DNA from: Azospirillum endophyticum
GTDB taxonomy: Bacteria; Pseudomonadota; Alphaproteobacteria; Azospirillales; Azospirillaceae
Length of the DNA stretch: 64,000 bases
Direction: 5' to 3'
Assembly: GCF_016595245.1 (NCBI RefSeq)
Contig: NZ_JAENHM010000025.1
Span: 124,001-188,000 of the forward strand
The notes under the pieces: generated by a model
Databases searched by the model: none
What the model saw: the letters and a program-made list of their open reading frames with translations, nothing else
Told to the model about the DNA's origin: nothing
In this document: in pieces, positions 30,697 to 40,072 of the stretch
How positions within the stretch are numbered: the stretch's first letter is position 1
Layout of the letters: the number at the start of each line of letters is the position of its first letter
Translations under genes and position numbers: made by a program

Positions 30697-32250
30697 ATGG
30701 AACGACAAGTCGTGATCATCGGCGCGGGACCGGGCGGATTGGCATCCGCGATGCTCCTGGCGCTTACGGGTGCGAAGGTGACGGTCTTGGAGCGGCAGGA
30801 CCGCGTCGGCGGCCGGTCGGCGGGGTTTTCGCTCGACGGCTACCGCTTCGACAGCGGCCCGACCTTCTTCCTTTATCCCCGCATCCTGGAGGAAATCTTC
30901 GAGGCCTGTGGGCGGCGCCTGTCGGACGAGGTCGACCTGATCCGTCTCGACCCGCTCTACCGGCTGGTGTTCGAAGGCGGCGGGGAGTTGCGCGTCCATG
31001 CGCAGATGAAGGCTCTGATGTCCGAGATCGCGAGGCTGAGCCCGCGGGATGCGGCAGGCCTGCCGCGTTTCCTGGCGGACAACCGCGCGAAGATGGAGCG
31101 CTTCCGCCCGATCCTGGAATCCGATTTCTCCAGCCCTTGGGCATTGGCCTCGCTGCCGATGCTGAAGGCGCTGGGCCGGCTGTCGCCGCATCGGTCGGTG
31201 GACCGCGACCTGTCCCGCTATTTCGAGGATCCGCGCATCCGCCTCGCCTTCTCGTTCCAGAGCAAATATCTGGGCATGTCGCCGTTCCGCTGCCCGAGCC
31301 TGTTCACCATCCTGTCCTTCCTGGAGCACGAACACGGCATCTTCCATCCCCGCGGCGGGACGGAATCGGTGATGGAGGCGATGCGGCGCACGGCGGAAAG
31401 CCTGGGCGTCACCGTCCGGCTGAACGAGACGGTGCGCCATATCAAGTTCCAGGGCCGACGCGCCGTCGGCGTGCGGACGGAGATGGGCGACTATCCAGCC
31501 GACGCGCTGGTCATCAACGCCGACTTCGCCCGGGCGATGACGACGCTGGTGCCTGACGACCTGCGCCGGCGCTGGAGCGACGCCCGCCTCGCCGCCAAGA
31601 AATTCTCCTGCTCCACCTTCATGCTCTATCTCGGCATCGAGGGCAGGGTGGATGGGCTGGACCATCACACCGTCTATCTGGCGGAAGACTACGCCCGCAA
31701 CCTCGCGGAGATCGAGGAATGCCGGGAACTGCCGCGCCGCCCGTCGATCTATGTGCAGAACGCCTGCGTCAGCGACCCGGCCATGGCGCCGCCCGGCGGC
31801 AGCACGCTCTACATCCTGGTCCCGGTCGGCCACCAGCGCGGCCATGTCGACTGGCAGGCGGAGGCGCCGCGGTACCGCCGTCTCGTGCTCGACCGGCTGG
31901 CCGGCTTCGGGCTGGCGGATCTGGAGCGCCGCATCCGGGTGGAGCGGGTGGTGACCCCGGCCGACTGGGACCGCCAGTTCGCCGTCCATCGCGGCGCCAC
32001 CTTCAATCTGGCGCACAGCCTGGACCAGATGCTGCACCGCCGTCCGCGCAACCGGTTCGAGGATCTGGACGGCGTCTATCTGGTGGGCGGCGGCACCCAT
32101 CCCGGCAGCGGTCTGCCGGTCATCTTCGAAGGCGCACGCATCACGGCACGGCTGCTGGCCCAGGAACTGGGCCTGCCGACGCCCTGGCGCACAAAGACCA
32201 TAGGCGTGTCCGGCATGCTGCGGCAGGCCATTGCAGGGGGTATCGCATGA
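30697..32250 (+). CDS. CrtN/CrtP-like carotenoid desaturase/oxidase
   Basis: A 517-residue FAD enzyme of the phytoene desaturase family. The N-terminal dinucleotide fold has IIGAGPGGLASAMLL and VGGRSAGFSLDGYRFD, and the C-terminal family signature VYLVGGGTHPGSGLPVIFEG is present. It starts a plus-strand operon of five genes with overlapping starts. Together with the next paralogue it probably does desaturation and terminal-methyl oxidation on a C30 (squalene-derived or diapophytoene) backbone; which of the two does which step cannot be told. Confidence 0.88.
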   Translation: MERQVVIIGAGPGGLASAMLLALTGAKVTVLERQDRVGGRSAGFSLDGYRFDSGPTFFLYPRILEEIFEACGRRLSDEVDLIRLDPLYRLVFEGGGELRVHAQMKALMSEIARLSPRDAAGLPRFLADNRAKMERFRPILESDFSSPWALASLPMLKALGRLSPHRSVDRDLSRYFEDPRIRLAFSFQSKYLGMSPFRCPSLFTILSFLEHEHGIFHPRGGTESVMEAMRRTAESLGVTVRLNETVRHIKFQGRRAVGVRTEMGDYPADALVINADFARAMTTLVPDDLRRRWSDARLAAKKFSCSTFMLYLGIEGRVDGLDHHTVYLAEDYARNLAEIEECRELPRRPSIYVQNACVSDPAMAPPGGSTLYILVPVGHQRGHVDWQAEAPRYRRLVLDRLAGFGLADLERRIRVERVVTPADWDRQFAVHRGATFNLAHSLDQMLHRRPRNRFEDLDGVYLVGGGTHPGSGLPVIFEGARITARLLAQELGLPTPWRTKTIGVSGMLRQAIAGGIA

Positions 32251-33788
32251 CGGATCGGATCGCGGTGATCGGTGGGGGCCTGGGCGGGCTGGCGGCGGCG
32301 GTGGTACTGGCGGCGCGCGGGCACAAGGTGACCCTGCTGGAGAAGAACGCCTGGGTCGGCGGCAAGGCCGCCGTGCTCGAAGAGGGCGGCTTCCGCTTCG
32401 ACATGGGCCCCACCATCCTGACGGTGCCGCGCGTCCTGCGCCGCATCCTGGAAGAGGCCGGCTGCGACCTCGACCGTGAACTGGAGATGGTCCGGCTGGA
32501 GCCGCAATGGCGCTGCTTCTTCGACGACGGCACCGTGCTGGACCTGTCGGAGAATATCGGCACCATGGCGGCCGAACTGGACCGGCTGGCGCCCGGGCAG
32601 CAAGCGGGCGAGGGCTATCGGCGTTTCCAGGCGATGTCTGAACGGCTGCACGGCATTTCCGAACGGTTCTTCTTCTGGAAATCGGTGGAAGACCTGGGCG
32701 ACACGCTGAACTTCCGCAACAGCCTGAACACCAGCACCCTGTCGGACGTGCTGGCCCTGCGCATGGGCAGCACGGTGGCGGGCACCATTCGCGGCCATGT
32801 GCCCGATGCGCGGGCGGCGCAGATGCTGGATCACTTCACCCAGTATGTCGGCTCCTCGCCCTACGGCTCGCCGGCCGTGCTGTGCGCGATCGCCCACATG
32901 CAGACCAACGACGGCGTCTGGTACCCGACGGGCGGCACCCGCGCCGTGCCGGCGGCGCTGGAGCGGGTGGCGCGACGGCTGGGGGTGGAGATCCGCACCG
33001 GCACCGGCGTCCGCCGCCTGCAGGTGGAGGGTGGGCGCGTGGTGGCGGTGGAGACCGATGGCGGCGAGCGCATCCCGGTCTCGGCGGCGGTCTCGAACAT
33101 GGACTCCGTCCGCACCTATCGGGAGCTGGTGGGCGGCAAGCCGGCCAAGCGCTTCGGCAGGCGCCGCAGCTACGAGCCCGCCTGCTCCGGCGTGGTGTTC
33201 TATCTGGGGCTCGACCGCGGATACGACCATCTGCTGCACCACGACTTCGTGTTCTCCCGCGATCCGGAAGAGGAGTTCGACTGGATCTACAAGCAGGGGG
33301 AGCCGGCGCCCGACCCGACCTGCTACATCGCCGCCCCGGCCCGCACCGAGCCGGGCGTCGCCCCACAGGGCGGCGAGGCGCTGTATGTGCTGGTCCACAC
33401 CCCTTATCTGCGGCCGCGCCACGACTGGAACCGGATGCTGCCGGGCTATCGGCGGCTGGTGTTCGACAAGCTCAAGCGCACTGCCGGCCTGACCGACCTG
33501 GAGGACCGCATCCGGGTGGAGCATGTGCTGACCCCGCAGGACATCCACGACCGCTACAATGTGCTGAACGGCGCCATCTACGGCTTGGCCAGCCATGGGC
33601 GTTTCATGGGCGCCTTCAAGCCGGGCAACCGATCCCGCGACGTGGAAGGGCTGTATCTGGCCGGCGGGGCCGCCCATCCGGGGCCGGGGATGCCGATGGT
33701 GCTGATGTCGGGCTGGATCGCCGCCGACAGCCTGGACCAGGACATGCGCGGGCGTGGGCAGGACGGCGCCCTGCGTGCCGTGGCCTGA
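32247..33788 (+). CDS. CrtN-like carotenoid desaturase (second copy)
   Basis: A 513-residue FAD-dependent desaturase starting in an ATGA overlap with the first copy. It has VIGGGLGGLAAAVVLAARG, VGGKAAVLEEGGFRFDMGPT, and the C-terminal LYLAGGAAHPGPGMPMVLMSG, closer to the classical phytoene/diapophytoene desaturase pattern (FDMGPTILTVP) than its upstream neighbour. This one is the better candidate for the desaturation steps. Confidence 0.9.
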   Translation: MTDRIAVIGGGLGGLAAAVVLAARGHKVTLLEKNAWVGGKAAVLEEGGFRFDMGPTILTVPRVLRRILEEAGCDLDRELEMVRLEPQWRCFFDDGTVLDLSENIGTMAAELDRLAPGQQAGEGYRRFQAMSERLHGISERFFFWKSVEDLGDTLNFRNSLNTSTLSDVLALRMGSTVAGTIRGHVPDARAAQMLDHFTQYVGSSPYGSPAVLCAIAHMQTNDGVWYPTGGTRAVPAALERVARRLGVEIRTGTGVRRLQVEGGRVVAVETDGGERIPVSAAVSNMDSVRTYRELVGGKPAKRFGRRRSYEPACSGVVFYLGLDRGYDHLLHHDFVFSRDPEEEFDWIYKQGEPAPDPTCYIAAPARTEPGVAPQGGEALYVLVHTPYLRPRHDWNRMLPGYRRLVFDKLKRTAGLTDLEDRIRVEHVLTPQDIHDRYNVLNGAIYGLASHGRFMGAFKPGNRSRDVEGLYLAGGAAHPGPGMPMVLMSGWIAADSLDQDMRGRGQDGALRAVA

Positions 33789-33821
33789 TGGAAAGCGGCG
33801 CACGGGCATGAGACGAGCGGC

Positions 33822-34655
33822 ATGACGGATGATCCGGTCGCGTTACGGTCGAGGCTGCTCTGCTGGTTCTTCGGCGGCGTCATGGCGCGGCGGCTGCGGC
33901 GCGGCTTCCATGCGGTGCGGCTGGCACAGCCGGGCTGGCCGGCGCTGCCGGCCGGCCGGCCGGTCATCGCCTATCTGAACCATCCGTCCTGGTGGGATCC
34001 GGCCCTGCTGATCGTGATGGGGACCACCCGCTATCGCGGCCGGCCGGGCTATGGACCGATCGACGGGGAAATGCTGCGCCGGTACCGCTTCATGCGCCGC
34101 ATCGGGCTGTTCGGGTTGGAGCCCGGCCGTGCCGGGGCGGTGGCTTTCCTGCGCAATGCCGAACATGTCCTGGCCGACCCGCGCGCCATGCTGTGGATCA
34201 CCGCGGAGGGTGAATTCACCGACCCGCGCCGTCGCCCGGTCACCCTGCGGCCGGGGATCGCCCATCTGGTCCGTCGCATGCCCAGCGCCGTGGTGGTGCC
34301 GCTGGCGGTGGAATACCCGTTCTGGGACGAGCGCACGCCGGAAGCCCTGGTCCGCTTCGGGGAACCGATGGAGGCTTTCGCCCTTGCCGACCTCCCGGTG
34401 CCGGACATCGCCGCGGAACTGGAAGGGCGGTTGGAAGCGGTGATGAACCAGTTGGCGCTCGACGCGCAAAGCCGCGATCCGGCCCGATTCCTCACCCTGA
34501 TCGAGGGAACGGTGGGAATCGGCGGCGTCTATGACCTGTGGCGGAGGGCACGCGCCTGGGCCGGCGGGCGGGCCTTTTCCGCAGCCCATGGCGCCGGGGC
34601 GGGGGCGGGGCCGGGGCCTGGCCGGATCGAGCGACCGGAGGCGAAGCGCCCATGA
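33822..34655 (+). CDS. Lysophospholipid acyltransferase-family protein of carotenoid locus
   Basis: A 277-residue PlsC-type acyltransferase with the catalytic HX4D motif in YLNHPSWWDPAL and a second block at WITAEGEFTDPR. In C30 carotenoid loci (staphyloxanthin type and methylotroph type) an acyltransferase adds a fatty acyl chain to a sugar ester of the carotenoid acid; this is the likely role here. Membrane-associated. Its stop overlaps the start of the glycosyltransferase. Confidence 0.85.
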   Translation: MTDDPVALRSRLLCWFFGGVMARRLRRGFHAVRLAQPGWPALPAGRPVIAYLNHPSWWDPALLIVMGTTRYRGRPGYGPIDGEMLRRYRFMRRIGLFGLEPGRAGAVAFLRNAEHVLADPRAMLWITAEGEFTDPRRRPVTLRPGIAHLVRRMPSAVVVPLAVEYPFWDERTPEALVRFGEPMEAFALADLPVPDIAAELEGRLEAVMNQLALDAQSRDPARFLTLIEGTVGIGGVYDLWRRARAWAGGRAFSAAHGAGAGAGPGPGRIERPEAKRP

Positions 34656-35803
34656 CCGTCCCCGTCGTCCTTGCCGCGCTGTCGCTGGTCCTGGCGCTGC
34701 TGCCGCTGGGGCAGGGGATCGCGAACCTTGTCCTCTATCGCCGCCCGACCGCCGCCCCGCCGCTGGACACCGCCGTGAGCATCCTGATCCCCGCCCGCAA
34801 CGAGGAATCGGGCATCGCCGCCGCCGTAGAGGCGGCGCTGCTCAGCCGCGGAGTCGAGGTGGAGGTGGTGGTGCTCGACGACCACTCCACGGACCGCACG
34901 GCCGGGATCGTCCGCTCCATCGCCGCCCGCGACCCGCGCGTCCGGCTGGAAAGCGCCCCGCCGCTGCCGCCGGGCTGGTCGGGCAAGCAGCATGCCTGCC
35001 AGGTGCTCGCCGGTCTGGCCCGGCATTCCGTGCTGCTGTTCCAGGATGCCGATGTCCGGCTGTCGCCCGCCGCCGCCCGCCTGACCAGCGGCGCCCTCCT
35101 GTCGGGCCGGAGCGGCATGGTCAGCGGCTTCCCGCGCGAGGAGACCGGGACGCTGGCCGAGGCATTGGTGATCCCGCTGATCCATCTTCTGCTCCTGGGC
35201 TATCTGCCGATGGCGGCGATGCGGCGTTCGACCGACCCGCGCTTCGGCGCCGCCTGCGGCCAGCTGATCGCCGTCCGGCGGGAGGCTTATGACGAGGCCG
35301 GCGGCCATGCCGCCATCGCCACGTCGCTGCATGACGGGGTGACGCTGCCGCGCGCCTTCCGCCGGGCAGGGCAGGGCACCGACCTGTTCGACGCCACCGG
35401 CCTCGCCCGTTGCCGCATGTATCGGGGCTGGCGGGAAGTGTGGTCCGGCTTCTCCAAGAACGCGACCGAGGGGATGGCGACTCCCGCCGCCCTCCCGGTC
35501 TGGACCCTGCTGCTGTTCGGCGGCCATGTGCTGCCCTGGCTGCTGCTGGGATGGGCGGCCCTGGATCCGCTGCCGTTGGCGGCGGTCGTTCTCGCCTGCC
35601 TGGCCGCGGCGGCCGGGTTGATCTTCCGCCTGCTGCTGGCCGTCCGTTTCCGCCAGAGCATCGTCGGCGCCCTGCTTCACCCGGTCGGCGTCCTCATCAT
35701 GCTGGCGATCCAGTGGTCGGCGCTTCTGCGGGCGCGCCGCGGCAAGCCGTCGGAATGGCGCGGCCGGACCTATCAGGCCGGGCCGGGGCCGGGCGCGCCA
35801 TGA
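34652..35803 (+). CDS. Family 2 glycosyltransferase, CrtQ-like
   Basis: A 383-residue membrane glycosyltransferase: one N-terminal helix, a GT-A domain with VSILIPARNEES and the metal-binding LFQDADVRLS, and three C-terminal helices (PVWTLLLFGGHVLPWLLLGW, AAVVLACLAAAAGLIF, LIMLAIQWSALL). Start in an ATGA overlap. It resembles the glycosyltransferase that esterifies a diapocarotenoic acid with glucose. Sugar donor unknown. Confidence 0.87.
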   Translation: MTVPVVLAALSLVLALLPLGQGIANLVLYRRPTAAPPLDTAVSILIPARNEESGIAAAVEAALLSRGVEVEVVVLDDHSTDRTAGIVRSIAARDPRVRLESAPPLPPGWSGKQHACQVLAGLARHSVLLFQDADVRLSPAAARLTSGALLSGRSGMVSGFPREETGTLAEALVIPLIHLLLLGYLPMAAMRRSTDPRFGAACGQLIAVRREAYDEAGGHAAIATSLHDGVTLPRAFRRAGQGTDLFDATGLARCRMYRGWREVWSGFSKNATEGMATPAALPVWTLLLFGGHVLPWLLLGWAALDPLPLAAVVLACLAAAAGLIFRLLLAVRFRQSIVGALLHPVGVLIMLAIQWSALLRARRGKPSEWRGRTYQAGPGPGAP

Positions 35804-36912
35804 CGCCCTGGCTGCGCCGGCACGCCCACCGCATCTTTCACCCGCTGGCCGGGGCCGATGCCGCCACGCTGGCAAGCGTGCTGCTCAACGGCGGCGGCGT
35901 GGGACCACTGCACCTGCACCGGATCGCGACCGCGATCGGTGCCGCCGCCATCCGCGCGCCCTTCGACCTTCTGGAGCGGTACCGGGTGACGCGGTTGTCC
36001 GGGCAGGGCAGGGCGGCCGGTCCGCCGCCGCTGTTCATCCTCGGCCACTGGCGCAGCGGCACCACCCATCTGCTGAACCTGCTGGCCCAGGACGAGCGGT
36101 TCGCCGCACCGGATCCTCTGGCGGTCGGCTTGCCCTGGGGGTTCCTGGGGGTGAGTCCCTTCTGGCGATCACGGTTCGAAGAATGGCTGCCGCCGGATCG
36201 CATCATCGACGCCATGCCGGTCGATCCGACCTCTCCGCAGGAAGACGAGCTGGCCCTGGCCTTGATGCAGCCGCTGTCCTACTACCACGGCATCTTCTTC
36301 CCCAGGCACCTGCAGCGCAGCTTCCGCCAGGGTGTCCTGCTCGAGGACTGCCGGCCGGAAGACATCGATCTGTGGCGCCGCCGGATGGACCATTACCTGA
36401 CCAAGATGCAGCTGTACGGCGGCGGCCGGCGCCTGCTGATCAAGAACCCGGCCCACACGGCGAAGCTGGCGGAGTTGCTGGCCCTGCGGCCGGATGCCGT
36501 CTTCGTCCACATCCACCGCGATCCCTACGACGTGTTCAGCTCCACCCGCCGCATGCTGCTGACCCTGCTGCGGGAGTTCTCGCTGCAGTCCTATGATCCC
36601 GGAACCGTGGATGGGCTGGTGCTGGACCTCTATCCGGCGATCATGGCGCGGTTCGACCGCGACCGGGCGCTGCTGCCGCCCGGCCGGCTGGTGGAAATCC
36701 GCTACGACCGCTTCGTCGCCGATCCCTTGGGGACACTGGACGAAATCTACGGCGGGTTGGGGCTCGGCTCCTTCGAGCCGGTCCGGTCGAAGGTCGAGCG
36801 CCATTTGAGCAGCGTGCGCGATTACCGCCGTGCCAACCACGACCTGGAGGATCCGGCCCGCCTTGCGGTCCGCCGCCGGTGGGCCTTCGCCTTCGACCGC
36901 TGGGATTATTGA
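35800..36912 (+). CDS. PAPS-dependent sulfotransferase in carotenoid operon
   Basis: A 370-residue sulfotransferase-family protein. The 5'-phosphosulfate loop is FILGHWRSGTTHLLNLL (about 73-89) and the 3'-phosphate segment is FVHIHRDPYDVFSSTRRM. Its ATG overlaps the glycosyltransferase stop, so it is part of the same operon. Sulfotransferases move sulfate from PAPS to hydroxyls of sugars or lipids. I infer a sulfated (glyco)carotenoid product, but the acceptor is not known and a separate glycolipid substrate is possible. Confidence 0.85.
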   Translation: MTPWLRRHAHRIFHPLAGADAATLASVLLNGGGVGPLHLHRIATAIGAAAIRAPFDLLERYRVTRLSGQGRAAGPPPLFILGHWRSGTTHLLNLLAQDERFAAPDPLAVGLPWGFLGVSPFWRSRFEEWLPPDRIIDAMPVDPTSPQEDELALALMQPLSYYHGIFFPRHLQRSFRQGVLLEDCRPEDIDLWRRRMDHYLTKMQLYGGGRRLLIKNPAHTAKLAELLALRPDAVFVHIHRDPYDVFSSTRRMLLTLLREFSLQSYDPGTVDGLVLDLYPAIMARFDRDRALLPPGRLVEIRYDRFVADPLGTLDEIYGGLGLGSFEPVRSKVERHLSSVRDYRRANHDLEDPARLAVRRRWAFAFDRWDY

Positions 36913-36916
36913 GGCC

Positions 36917-37726
36917 TTACGCCTCGCCGCGCTCTTCCCGCTTGGCCTGCTGCCAGAAGGCCTCCATCTCGTCCAGCGTGGCGTCCTGGGGTTTGCGGCC
37001 CTGGGCATCCAGCAGCGCCTCGATCCGGTGGAAGCGGCGCTCGAACTTGGCGTTGGTGCCGCGCAGGGCGGTCTCCGGTTCCACCTTCAAGCGGCGGGCG
37101 AGGTTGACCAGCGCGAACAGCAGGTCGCCCATCTCGTCCGCCACCCGGTCCTGCGCCGATCCGGCGTCCATCTCCGCCCGCAATTCCCGCACCTCCTCCT
37201 CGATCTTGTCGAGAATGTCGCGGGCATCGGTCCAGTCGAAGCCGACGCGGGCGGCGCGGTTCTGCAGCTTCAGCGCGCGGGTCAGCGCCGGCAGCCCGGC
37301 GATCACGCCCTCCAGGGCCGACGGCGCCCGGCCCTCCTCGGCGGCCTTCGCCGCCCGTTCGGCCGCCTTGTGGTCCTCCCAGCGCGAGGTCTGCTGGTCG
37401 GAGGAGTTCACCTCTTCCGGGCCGAAGACATGGGGATGGCGGCGGATCATCTTGTCGGTGATGACGCCGGCCACCTCGTCGAAATCGAACAGCCCCTCCT
37501 CGCGCGCCATCTGGCTGTAGTAGACGACCTGGAACAGCAGATCGCCCAACTCCTCCCGCAGGGCGGCCTTGTCGTCCTTCTCGATGGCGTCGGCGACCTC
37601 GTACGCTTCCTCGATCGTGTGCGGCGCGATGCTGCGGTAGGTCTGCTCCAGATCCCACGGGCAGCCGCCGTCGGGATTGCGCAGCCGTGCCATCACGTCG
37701 AGCAGCCGGTCGATGTTGCGGGTCAT
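36917..37726 (-). CDS. mazG: Nucleoside triphosphate pyrophosphohydrolase MazG
   Basis: A 269-residue protein with two MazG domains. The first has CPWDLEQTYRSIAPHTIEEAYEV and the metal-binding EELGDLLFQVVYYSQMA; the second has VADEMGDLLFALVNLARRL and KFERRFHRIE. It hydrolyses NTPs to NMP and PPi, removing abnormal nucleotides. The ATG at 37726 matches the family start. Convergent with the sulfotransferase gene (4 bp apart). Confidence 0.94.
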   Translation of the reverse strand: MTRNIDRLLDVMARLRNPDGGCPWDLEQTYRSIAPHTIEEAYEVADAIEKDDKAALREELGDLLFQVVYYSQMAREEGLFDFDEVAGVITDKMIRRHPHVFGPEEVNSSDQQTSRWEDHKAAERAAKAAEEGRAPSALEGVIAGLPALTRALKLQNRAARVGFDWTDARDILDKIEEEVRELRAEMDAGSAQDRVADEMGDLLFALVNLARRLKVEPETALRGTNAKFERRFHRIEALLDAQGRKPQDATLDEMEAFWQQAKREERGEA

Positions 37727-37848
37727 GTCGTACCGTCTCCGGATCCGGGGAAGGGGTGGGCGAGGGATCGCGACGATAGCGGACCGGCCCGGACGGGGGA
37801 AGCGCCGAAGACGGCGTCCCGGACTGACGGGAGGAGGCCGGTTGACGG

Positions 37849-39512
37849 CTATCCGTCTTTCAGATCGGCTGGAGCATCGGTACCGGCACGGGTCTGAACG
37901 CCACCGGAGACCACCGCGATATGCGGCTCGATCCTGCCGCGTCCGTTCTGCTTGGCCAGATAGAGGGCTTGGTCGGCATAGCGCAGCGCCGTGTCGAAAT
38001 CCGCATCGTAGACCGGCCAGAGCGCCATCCCGATGCTGCATCCGATCCGGATCTCCCCCCATCCAGCCTCATCGGCACCGATAGGGAGTCGATGATCCGT
38101 GACGCGATTTCCATCGGCATCGCCCGATCCACCAAGGCAAGCGAGAGGCATACGAGGAATTCGTCGCCGCCAAGCCGGATGACGTCGTCTTTTCCCCGCA
38201 CGCATTGGAGCAGCCGGCGAGCAACCTCCACCAGCACGGCGTCGCCGACATGATGCCCATGCCGGTCGTTCACCGGCTTGAAGCCGTCGAGGTCGATGCA
38301 GAGCAGCGCCAGTGTACCCGGCCCGCCGAGGGGGGAATTGTGCAGATCCCTGACCTTGCTTTCCAGATGCCTGCGGTTTGCGAGCCCCGTGAGCTGGTCC
38401 TTGTTGGCCATGTTCTGCAGGGCGGCGCCCATGTCATGAACGGCCTGGGCGGTGTTGCCGATCTCGCGAGCCCGCAACCCTGGCACCGCTCCCTTGCCGG
38501 CGGAATCGATTCTCCCCTCCGACAGCGCCGACGCGGACTGCTGGAGATCCCGCAATCCCCTCAGCACCAGAAGGTCGAGCAGGAACCAGATGCCGACGAC
38601 GATGGTGCCGACGACGCCGGCCAGGATCGCTATCCCCCACAAAGTCCTGCGGTTCACCTCGTCAAGCACGAGATCGCGGGAAGCGCTGATGGCGATCCGG
38701 CCGCCGGTCTCGTCCAGGGCTGCGAAGCCGATGATTGTCGGCTGCCCGTCCAGACCCTCGTCCTCCAGGACACCCCGGTCTTTTTGGAAAACGGCATTGG
38801 CGATCGGATGATCCATCAGACGCTTGCCGATCAGGCCGCTCGGATCCGGTTCCCTGATCAGAATGGTTCCCTCGGCGTCGAACACCGTCACGGTCGTTCC
38901 GGGTGCTTCGGCCGCTTCCCTGATCAGTTCGCCGACCCATTTCAGGTCCAACCCGGCCAGCAGCACCATCTGCACCGTGCCGTCCTCGTCGAGAAGCGGT
39001 TGCGCAGCTGCCAGAACGGCTTTGCCCGAACTGCGCCCGATCCGGAAATCGCTTGTGCTGAAGGCTTTCGAGGCGAGCGCCTGCCGGAAATAGCCCTGGT
39101 CCGCGACCGTCCGCGCATGGCTCGCATTCATTCCCGACCGGCACCAGATATGGCCGTCGGGGGTGGCCAGGGCGAATCCGGTACTCCACGGCTGGAACGG
39201 CATGATCCTGCGCAGGGTAATTCCGCAGTCTTCGGATTGGTATCGGCGGATCTCGGGGATCATGGCCAGCGTCTGCAGCGTTCCGCGCACGCGCGTCATG
39301 ATCTCCGCCTGCTGGGATGCACCTTGTGCGGCAAGCGTCAGAACGCGTTGGCGGGCATGCTCGATATCTGCGTCGCGCTGCTGCAGGAACAGCGATACGA
39401 CTAAGGCAACCAACGGCAAAAAAGCAGCGATTATAAAGACTTCGAGGCGCGCGCGCAGCCCCATGCCTCGCCAGATTTCTTCAATTATCGTTCCAGTGAA
39501 TCGGACGGGCAT
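37849..39512 (-). pseudogene. Diguanylate cyclase (dCache-GGDEF) with a frameshift near the end
   Basis: A membrane sensor: one helix near the start (FIIAAFLPLVALVVSLFL), a periplasmic Cache-type domain (about 40-290), a second helix (TLWGIAILAGVVGTIVVGIW), a HAMP-like linker and a GGDEF domain with the active site RLGGDEFLVCLS. The frame is lost at a run of six C (38055-38060 on the plus strand); one more base would join it to the missing GGDEF end, IGCSIGMALWPVYDADFDTALRYADQALYLAKQNGRGRI, found one frame over (for example GCSIGMALW). As read, the protein ends in unrelated residues at 37860. The shift may be a real inactivation, slippage, or a sequencing error. Confidence 0.8.
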
Positions 39513-39850
39513 CTCAATCGCAATATGCCGAGGGAATGTGCAGGGTTCGTCTTTCGGACAGGCACGGAGCGGGCCTTGCCGGTCTTCATCGATCGGTCCG
39601 CTCAGCCATCGGTCCCTCAACCGCCATATCTGTTAAAGCCAATCGACAACGACCGTATGCCTGTTGCGCTTTGAAAAGCCGAGAACCGTTTTGTTAAAAC
39701 TCACCTCCTACGACGCAACCCGGCTATGCCAAAGCCCGATATCGGTATCGCCAGTAATGAGTTCGTTTAGGTAAATCATTGAAATTGGTTAGATATTGTA
39801 TTTCAAGAATAGACATGCTCTCCATGTCTCGAAAGCTGGTATAGCATCTT
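39513..39850. other. AT-richer gap upstream of the cyclase gene
   Basis: About 340 bp of lower GC, carrying the presumed promoter of the minus-strand cyclase gene. No gene recognised. It borders an insertion-sequence remnant. Confidence 0.35.
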
Positions 39851-40045
39851 TTACGGACATCCGGACGCCCCGCAGCTTCGGCGATCGCTCAGCACCTCGC
39901 CGAGAACCTCGACACGTTGCAAGTCCCGTTCATTCATCGTGATCCAGCCCATCGCCAGCCTCCCAGCCGTCGCAAACCGGATGGAAGACTGACAGTTCTA
40001 TGTTGCGCTGGACTGACATTCTAGCTTTGCGCGTGGAATCAAGCT
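39851..40045 (-). mobile_element. Insertion-sequence remnant (ISNCY-like transposase start)
   Basis: A 28-codon frame (39937 to 39851) reads MNERDLQRVEVLGEVLSDRR, preceded by GWIT, which resembles the first residues of ISNCY-family transposases; the rest of the gene is gone. About 60 bp further right, two copies of the segment GACTGACA (in 39989-40018) followed by TTCTAGCTTTGCGC look like a transposon end. The family call is from memory of motif patterns. Confidence 0.5.
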
Positions 40046-40072
40046 GAAAACACATAATCTTCATTATGGAAA

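Noticed and set aside
30634-32100. Continuation of the aldehyde dehydrogenase frame 490 codons upstream
   Set aside because: It is antisense to the CrtN-like gene; the dehydrogenase has normal length from the ATG at 30633.
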